Part shown: piece after piece, positions 56,520 through 64,000 of the stretch
How positions within the stretch are numbered: position 1 is the first letter of the stretch
Layout: each line of letters begins with the position of its first letter
Source: CALZJC01 sp963781065
GTDB lineage: Bacteria; Acidobacteriota; Thermoanaerobaculia; Multivoradales; JAHEKO01
DNA: 64,000 nt
Direction of reading: 5' to 3'
NCBI GenBank assembly: GCA_963781065.1
Contig: CAWAET010000004.1
Location: 124,001-188,000 of the forward strand
Program-made: the position numbers and the translations under genes
The notes under the pieces: model-generated
The model's input: the letters and a program-made list of their open reading frames with translations, nothing else
Databases searched by the model: none
What the model was told of the DNA's origin: nothing

Positions 56520-57260
56520 CTACTCCCTGGCGATCGAATCGCGCAGGTTGACCGGTGACCGCGACGCCCGCAGGCGCAGGTTGAGCATCTCGACAAAGAC
56601 CGAGAAGCCCATCGCGAAGTAGATGTAGCCCTTGGGGATGTGGTGGTCGAGCCCGTCGGCCACCAGCGCCATGCCGATCAGCAGCAGGAAGGACAGCGCC
56701 AGCATCTTGACCGTCGGGTGACGCTCGACGAACTCGCCCAGTGACCTGGCGAAGAACATCATGAAGCCGACCGCGATGACGATCGCGATCACCATGATCG
56801 GCACCTCCTTGACCATGCCGACGGCCGTGATCACCGAGTCGAGCGAGAAGACGATGTCGAGCAGGGTCACCTGCACCAGGGTGGCGCCGAAGGCGGCCTT
56901 GACCTTGGACGAGGTCGACCCTTCGACGCCCTCGAGCTTGTTGTGGATCTCGTGCGTCGCCTTGGCGAGCAGGAACAGGCCGCCGACGATGAGAATCAGG
57001 TCGCGACCCGAGATCTCGTTGCCGAAGACGGTGAACCAGGGCGAGGTCAGCCGGATGATCCAGGCGAGCGAGATGAGCAGCAGGATGCGCATCCCCATCG
57101 CCAGGCCGAGCCCGATCAGCCGCGCCGACTGGCGCTGATGCTCGGGCAGCCTGCCGGTGAGGATCGAGATGAAGATGATGTTGTCGACCCCGAGAACGAT
57201 CTCGAGGACGGTCAGGGTGACGAGGGCGATCCAGGCTTGTGGGTCGCTGATCCATTCCAT
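56520..57260 (-). CDS. TerC family integral membrane protein
   Basis: From the ATG at 57260 the 246-residue product has about seven membrane segments and the TerC motifs LEIVLGVDNIIFISIL and LLDIVFSLDSVITAVGM, with the paired Asp residues thought to bind metal. TerC proteins are linked to manganese efflux and to metal loading of exported enzymes. The frame extends further upstream, but that part is not membrane-like and is not used. Confidence 0.9.
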   Translation of the reverse strand: MEWISDPQAWIALVTLTVLEIVLGVDNIIFISILTGRLPEHQRQSARLIGLGLAMGMRILLLISLAWIIRLTSPWFTVFGNEISGRDLILIVGGLFLLAKATHEIHNKLEGVEGSTSSKVKAAFGATLVQVTLLDIVFSLDSVITAVGMVKEVPIMVIAIVIAVGFMMFFARSLGEFVERHPTVKMLALSFLLLIGMALVADGLDHHIPKGYIYFAMGFSVFVEMLNLRLRASRSPVNLRDSIARE

Positions 57261-57417
57261 TTTCGCGGTCTCCTTGCTCGAACAACGAACTCTACCAGCG
57301 GCGCCGGGACCTCTCCCCGCGGCGCTATGGCAGGCCCGCCGGCCGTGTACTATCCTGCCCCCTCGCCGGTGGGTGGTCACGGCGTGACTCCGACCGGTCT
57401 CCCCCCAGGAAAGACGT

Positions 57418-58560
57418 ATGGATTTCGCATGGAGCGCTGATCGACTCGAGCTGCGGCGTGGCGCCGTGGAGTTCGCCTCGCGCCGGCTGGCCGAGGGGAC
57501 GATCGAGCGCGACCGCGAGGGCCTCTTCCCGCGCCCGCTCTGGGATGCCTGCGCCGAGTTCGGGCTGCAGGGGATGCTGGTGCCGGAGCGCTGGGGCGGC
57601 GGCGGCCACGACCTGCTCTCGGCCGTCGCCATCATGGAGGGGGTCGGCTACGGCGCGCGCGACAACGGCATCGTCTTCTCGGTCGCCTCCCACGCCGCCT
57701 CCTGCGAGGGCCCGGTGGCGGCCTTTGGCAGCGCGGAGCAGCGAGACGAGTGGCTGCCGCGGCTGGCCGACGGCTCGGCGATCGGCGCCACCGGCATCAC
57801 CGAGCCCGAGTCGGGCTCGGACGCCCTGGGGCTGGCGACGGCCGCCGTCGCCAGCGGCGACGGCTGGGTTCTCGACGGCTCCAAGACCTTCGTCACCAAC
57901 GCGCCGGTGGCGGACGTGTTCGTCATCTACGCGCGCACCGGCGGCACCGGGTTCTCGGGCCTGACCTGCTTCCTGGTGCCGCGCGACACCGAGGGGCTGA
58001 CGATCGGGCCGCCGATGGAGAAGATGGGGCTGCGCACCAGCCCGATCTCGCAGCTCTACCTCGAGCGGTGCCGGGTGCCCGCCGCCGCCGTGGTGGGCGG
58101 GGTCGGCTCCGGGGCGATGGTCTTCAACCAGACGATGGACGTCGAGCGGCTGCTGGTGATGGCGCCGGCGATCGGCGTCATGGAACGGCTGCTCGAGCGC
58201 TGCGTCGAGCACGCCCGGCAGCGCACCACGGGCGCGGTGCCGATCGGCAAGCACCAGTCGATCTCGCACCGCATCGCCGACATGGAACTGGCGCTCGAAG
58301 CCTCCCGGCTGCTGCTCTACCGGGCCGCCTGGCTGCGGGCGCGCCGCGGCAGCGCGACCCGGGAGTCCGCCATGGCCAAGCTCGCCGTCAGCGAGGCCTA
58401 CGTCGACTGCTGTCGCAGCGCCATCCAGATCTTCGGCGGCTACGGCTACATGGTCGACTACGAGCTCGAGCGCGAGCTGCGCGACGCGCTCGCCACGACC
58501 CTCTACGTGGGCACCTCCGAGATCCAGCGCAACCTGATCGCCGGACTGCGAGGACTGTGA
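57418..58560 (+). CDS. Acyl-CoA (or acyl-carrier) dehydrogenase
   Basis: The 380-residue flavoprotein has the family signatures GATGITEPESGSDALGL and the C-terminal QIFGGYGYMVDYELERELRDA, with FAD-binding segments between. It is first in a run of five genes where each start overlaps or nearly touches the previous stop, including a stand-alone adenylation enzyme, a carrier protein and an NRPS. By analogy with prolyl-carrier dehydrogenases (PltE-like), it could oxidise a carrier-bound acyl or amino-acyl group. An ordinary fatty-acid role is the alternative. The usual catalytic Glu is not certain from sight. Confidence 0.85.
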   Translation: MDFAWSADRLELRRGAVEFASRRLAEGTIERDREGLFPRPLWDACAEFGLQGMLVPERWGGGGHDLLSAVAIMEGVGYGARDNGIVFSVASHAASCEGPVAAFGSAEQRDEWLPRLADGSAIGATGITEPESGSDALGLATAAVASGDGWVLDGSKTFVTNAPVADVFVIYARTGGTGFSGLTCFLVPRDTEGLTIGPPMEKMGLRTSPISQLYLERCRVPAAAVVGGVGSGAMVFNQTMDVERLLVMAPAIGVMERLLERCVEHARQRTTGAVPIGKHQSISHRIADMELALEASRLLLYRAAWLRARRGSATRESAMAKLAVSEAYVDCCRSAIQIFGGYGYMVDYELERELRDALATTLYVGTSEIQRNLIAGLRGL

Positions 58561-59750
58561 TGAAGAAAGGCTGGATCAGCCTCGTCCTGCTGCTCACCGC
58601 CTTCGGGTCAACCGCGGCACAGGCCCACCGGCTCGGCGACAGCTATCTCTATCTGCAGATCTACGAGGACTCCGTCACCGGGCGCTTCGAGATCGCGCTG
58701 TCGGACCTCAACCCGGCCCTGGGCCTGAGCGGCACCGAGCGGGAGATCACGCCGGAGAACCTCGACGACAGGATCGGCTTCCTGCGCCAGTACTACCTCG
58801 AGCACGTCTCCATCGCCGACGATCGCGGGCCCTTGTCGATCGAGTTCACCGGCTACGACCTGCTCAACGCGCAGGGCGGCTTCTTGCGACTGCCGTTCGC
58901 CCTCGGCGGCCGCGACGAGGTGCCCGAGAGCCTGACCTTCGACTACTCGGTGCTGTTCGACGAAGAGCCGGACCACCGCGGCTTCCTCATCGTCGAGCAC
59001 AACTGGGCCACCGGCACCTTCGCCAACGAGAGCGGCATCTCCCTGGTGTTCAGCCCGGCGTCACGCCGCCAGGAGTTCGATCTGACCTCCTCCGGCCGGC
59101 TGCGCGGCTTTCTGGCGGTCGTCGGGCTCGGTGCCGAGCACCTGCTGCTGGGAGTCGATCACGTCATGTTCCTGCTGGCGCTGCTGCTGCCGGTGGCGCT
59201 GCGACGCGAGGCGGGGCGCTGGCAGCCGGTCGAGCGCTTCCGGCCGGCGCTGGGCCACGCCGTGACCATTGCGACGGCCTTCCTGGTCGCGCACACCGTC
59301 GCCCTCAGCCTGGCCGCGCTGGACCTGGTCCGCCTGCCGGAAGCGCTGGTGGAGACGGCGATCGCCGCCTCCACCACGCTGGCGGCGGTCCACCTCCTGC
59401 GGCCGATCTTCCGCCGGCACCTCTGGTGGATCGTCTTCGGCCTCAGCCTGTTCCACGGCTTCGGCTTTGCCGCCGGGCTCGAGGACCTGGGCGTTCTCGA
59501 GCACCATATGGGCCTTTCGATCCTGGCCTTCAACCTGGGAGCAGAGGTCGGCCAGATCGCCCTCGTGGCGCTGCTGACGCCGGTGCTGTTCCTGATCCGC
59601 CGGCGGCGGCTCTACTCGCGGCTGCTGCTGCCGGTGGCGGCGGTGGGGATGATCCTGGTCTCCGGGGTGTGGGTCATCGAGCGGGCATTCGGCGTCGACA
59701 TCCCGCTGCGCGAGCTGCTGCCGGTCGCCGTCCAGAGGGTGCTGCCGTGA
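58560..59750 (+). CDS. HupE/UreJ-like membrane protein with an N-terminal exported domain
   Basis: The 396-residue protein has a signal peptide (to about residue 22, AAQAHR), a beta-rich domain (about 25-175) and a C-terminal six-helix HupE/UreJ_2-type unit with GLGAEHLLLGVDHVMFLLALLL, HAVTIATAFLVAHTVALSL and FGLSLFHGFGFAAGL; the conserved His/Asp residues suggest metal (nickel/cobalt-like) transport. Its ATG overlaps the stop of the dehydrogenase gene, and the next gene's GTG overlaps its own stop. Its place inside a peptide-synthetase operon is unusual. Confidence 0.75.
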   Translation: MKKGWISLVLLLTAFGSTAAQAHRLGDSYLYLQIYEDSVTGRFEIALSDLNPALGLSGTEREITPENLDDRIGFLRQYYLEHVSIADDRGPLSIEFTGYDLLNAQGGFLRLPFALGGRDEVPESLTFDYSVLFDEEPDHRGFLIVEHNWATGTFANESGISLVFSPASRRQEFDLTSSGRLRGFLAVVGLGAEHLLLGVDHVMFLLALLLPVALRREAGRWQPVERFRPALGHAVTIATAFLVAHTVALSLAALDLVRLPEALVETAIAASTTLAAVHLLRPIFRRHLWWIVFGLSLFHGFGFAAGLEDLGVLEHHMGLSILAFNLGAEVGQIALVALLTPVLFLIRRRRLYSRLLLPVAAVGMILVSGVWVIERAFGVDIPLRELLPVAVQRVLP

Positions 59751-61369
59751 CGACCCGGGGGCGCGGGCCCGCCCTGCTGCACCAGTTGCTCGCGCGGGCG
59801 GCCGAGCGCCGCCCCGAGGCGATGGCGATCCGCGGCGACGGCGAGGGCCTCACCTACGAACAGCTCGCCCGCCGCGCCAACGGCCTGGCCCGGGTGCTGC
59901 TCGACACCGGCCTCGAGCGGCGGGCCCGGGTGGCGGTGCTGCTGGGCCGGGGCCTCGAGGTGCCGGTGGCCTTCTACGGCGCGCTGGCCGCGGGCGGCGC
60001 CCTGGTACCGATCGACCCGAAGTCCCCGGCCGAGCAGGTCATCCGCATCGTCCGCGCGACCGGCGCCACTCATCTCGTCTCGCAGCCGGCAAAGCGGGAA
60101 CTGGTTCGCGCGACGCTCGCAGCCTGCCCGGAGGTGTCGCGGGTGATCGGTCTCGAGCCCGACGACGAGCTGCCGTCGGCTTCGGTGCCATGGTCGGTCG
60201 TGGATGCGGAGGCCGCCGACTCGCCGCCGGCGGTGGCGACGATCGCTCTCGACCCCGCCTACATCCTCCACACCTCGGGGTCGACCGGCATACCCAAGCT
60301 GATCCTGCACACTCACGCGAGCGCCACGAGCTTCGTCGACTGGGCGGTTGCGGAGTACGGCCTGCGGCCCGAGGACCGGCTGAGCAACCACTCCTCGCAC
60401 CACACCTGCTTCGCCACCTTCGACTACTACGCCGCCGCCGCCGCCGGCGCCGCCACCGTCCTGCTGACCCCGGCGGCGCTGATGATGCCGGGCTCGCTGT
60501 CGGCGCTGCTCGAGCGGCAGCGGGTCTCGGTCTGGTACTCGGTGCCCACGGCGCTGGTCCACCTCTCGCTGCGCGGCGATCTCGAGGCCAGGGACCTGAG
60601 CTCGATCCGCTGGGTGCTGTTCGCCGGCGAGACCTTTCCCGGCAAGCATCTGCGGCGGATCATGCGGCAGCTGCCCGCGGCCCGTTTCAGCCACGTCTAC
60701 GGCTCGACCGAGGTCAACGTCTGCACCTACCACCACCTCGGCGGGCCGGCCGAGCTGGTCGAGCCGCTGCCGATCGGCCGGGCCTGCTCGACGTCGAGCA
60801 CCCTGGTGGTGGACGACGAGCTCCAGCCGGTGCCCAACGGCGAGGTCGGCGAGCTTCTGGTGCGGGGATCGACCGTCATGTCGGGCTACTGGGGCGACTC
60901 CGCGGCCAGCCGCCGCGCCCTTCTCCGGCGGCCGGCGGCCGGCGGCTTCGAGGAGGTCTACTTTCGCACCGGCGACCGGGTGAAGGCGCTCGCGAGCGGC
61001 GACCTGACCTTCGTCGCCCGGGCCGACTTCCAGGTCAAGGTGCGCGGCCACCGCGTCGAGCTGGAGGAGGTCGAGACCGCCCTGCTCTCCCTCGACCCGG
61101 TAGAGGAGGCCGCCGTCTTCACGGTGGAGGACGGCGAGGGAAGCCTCGCTATGCGTGCCGCGGTGGTGCTCGCGGCCGGCGAGGAGATGTCGGCGGCCGA
61201 GCTACGCGCCGGGCTGGCGAAGATCCTCCCCGCCCACGCGGTACCGGCCGAGATCGCCGCCCGGCCGGGCCTGCCGCGCACGCCGACCGGCAAGATCGAC
61301 CGCGCGGCCCTGGGTGGGCGGCCCCTTGGTGGGCGACTGAGGCAGGAGGAGGGTGGCAATGGGATCTGA
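59747..61369 (+). CDS. Stand-alone adenylation (AMP-forming) enzyme of the amino-acid-activating type
   Basis: The 540-residue protein has A-domain core motifs: A3 ILHTSGSTGIPK (residue 176 region), A5 FSHVYGSTEVNVCTYHH, A7 VYFRTGDRVK, A8 VKVRGHRVELEEVE and A10 LPRTPTGKIDRAAL. It should load a substrate onto the carrier encoded next. At the position where amino-acid-activating domains carry the Asp that binds the alpha-amino group, I read Cys221 (HTCFATFDYY), so the substrate may not be an ordinary alpha-amino acid. The GTG start overlaps the upstream stop, and the end overlaps the carrier gene by 11 bases. Confidence 0.8.
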   Translation: MTTRGRGPALLHQLLARAAERRPEAMAIRGDGEGLTYEQLARRANGLARVLLDTGLERRARVAVLLGRGLEVPVAFYGALAAGGALVPIDPKSPAEQVIRIVRATGATHLVSQPAKRELVRATLAACPEVSRVIGLEPDDELPSASVPWSVVDAEAADSPPAVATIALDPAYILHTSGSTGIPKLILHTHASATSFVDWAVAEYGLRPEDRLSNHSSHHTCFATFDYYAAAAAGAATVLLTPAALMMPGSLSALLERQRVSVWYSVPTALVHLSLRGDLEARDLSSIRWVLFAGETFPGKHLRRIMRQLPAARFSHVYGSTEVNVCTYHHLGGPAELVEPLPIGRACSTSSTLVVDDELQPVPNGEVGELLVRGSTVMSGYWGDSAASRRALLRRPAAGGFEEVYFRTGDRVKALASGDLTFVARADFQVKVRGHRVELEEVETALLSLDPVEEAAVFTVEDGEGSLAMRAAVVLAAGEEMSAAELRAGLAKILPAHAVPAEIAARPGLPRTPTGKIDRAALGGRPLGGRLRQEEGGNGI

Positions 61370-61640
61370 GAGCGGACCGGTCGGCCCGGTCCGCCAGATC
61401 GAGGATCGGCTCACCGAGTTCATCCAGCGCGAGCTGCTGGGCCCGGGTGCGATGATCGATCGCCAGGCCGACCTGCTGTCCGGCGAGCTGCTCGACTCGG
61501 TGGCGGTCCTGCGCCTGGCGGCCTTCGTCGAGGAGGAGCTCGGGGTGGCCATGCAGCCGGCCGACTTCGTGGTCGAGAACTTCCAGAACGTAGCGGTGCT
61601 CGCCGAGTTCGTTCGCCGGTCGAGCGCCCCGTCGGGCTGA
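61359..61640 (+). CDS. Stand-alone acyl/peptidyl carrier protein
   Basis: The 93-residue product is an acyl carrier protein with the phosphopantetheine Ser47 in SGELLDSVAVLRL, in place of the commoner DSL triad. It should receive the substrate of the preceding adenylation enzyme. The ATG at 61359 has an AGGAGGA site 8 bases upstream and lies inside the end of that gene. The NRPS gene begins two bases after the stop. Confidence 0.85.
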   Translation: MGSESGPVGPVRQIEDRLTEFIQRELLGPGAMIDRQADLLSGELLDSVAVLRLAAFVEEELGVAMQPADFVVENFQNVAVLAEFVRRSSAPSG

Positions 61641-61642
61641 CG

Positions 61643-64000
<2,358 letters not shown>

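Noticed and set aside
56520..57635. Longer TerC with a 125-residue N-terminal extension
   Set aside because: The extension is Ser/Arg-rich and non-membrane, crosses the divergent promoter and is not found in TerC proteins; the ATG at 57260 gives the standard protein.

Overview
The window is very GC-rich (about 70%), with dense genes on both strands, many exported proteins, single-domain cytochromes, toxin-antitoxin pairs and the start of a non-ribosomal peptide cluster. The gene set (isoquinoline-oxidoreductase-type molybdoenzyme, MurL-like protein, DUF1820, alpha-2-macroglobulin/PBP1C pair, LolA-like exported proteins, VPS10/BNR exported protein) fits an environmental Gram-negative bacterium, most plausibly an uncultured Acidobacteriota. 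That placement is inference from gene content; no rRNA or tRNA gene is present.

Layout. 1-8028: end of a flavin oxidoreductase fused to an aromatic-acyl-CoA hydroxylase, a benzoate-CoA-ligase-type enzyme, a HAMP-PilZ membrane protein, and a minus-strand operon for a membrane-linked molybdenum hydroxylase (2Fe-2S subunit, molybdopterin subunit, diheme cytochrome c). 8029-9309: a short RNA/peptide locus with an extreme Shine-Dalgarno, then a VapBC-type module. 9437-15545: a WD40-caspase protein and a large BNR-repeat exported protein, both broken by single-base frameshifts. 15679-21105: LolA-like exported proteins, DUF2461, a copper-binding lipoprotein and a diheme cytochrome. 22035-30045: alpha-2-macroglobulin plus penicillin-binding protein 1C, translationally coupled. 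30099-36826: metallo-hydrolase, NlpC/P60, LolA-like protein, BamA-like outer-membrane protein, glutamine amidotransferase and ProC. 36845-38733: a lysozyme-fold protein with an LprI-like (lysozyme-inhibitor-like) partner. 38779-45065: PIG-V-like mannosyltransferase, an ACP-acyl-AMP ligase-PlsC fusion and a GH113-like hydrolase. 45279-56398: SpoIIE-type phosphatase, second VapBC, Tat amidase, SGNH hydrolase, TrmH, MurL-like, RNase Z-like, DUF1820, GNAT and an NHL-type exported protein. 56520-64000: TerC, then an operon of acyl-CoA dehydrogenase, HupE/UreJ-like protein, stand-alone adenylation enzyme, carrier protein and an NRPS that runs off the end.

Five gene-free stretches (322-1541, 8029-8651, 21106-22034, 32708-33353, 42845-43688) are not empty. 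Four hold families of 90-180 bp hairpin-forming repeats. The clearest carries four GC-GNA-GC heptamers per unit around a stem whose sequence changes while pairing is kept; one copy lies inside the 5' end of the PBP1C gene. A second family has long terminal inverted arms (up to 36 bp) and occurs at three places. These elements, together with the lysozyme/LprI-like pair and the adenylation enzyme lacking its usual Asp, are the parts of the window I would look at first. Seven or so single-base frameshifts cluster between 5.8 and 27.5 kb and should be checked against reads before any gene is called a pseudogene.
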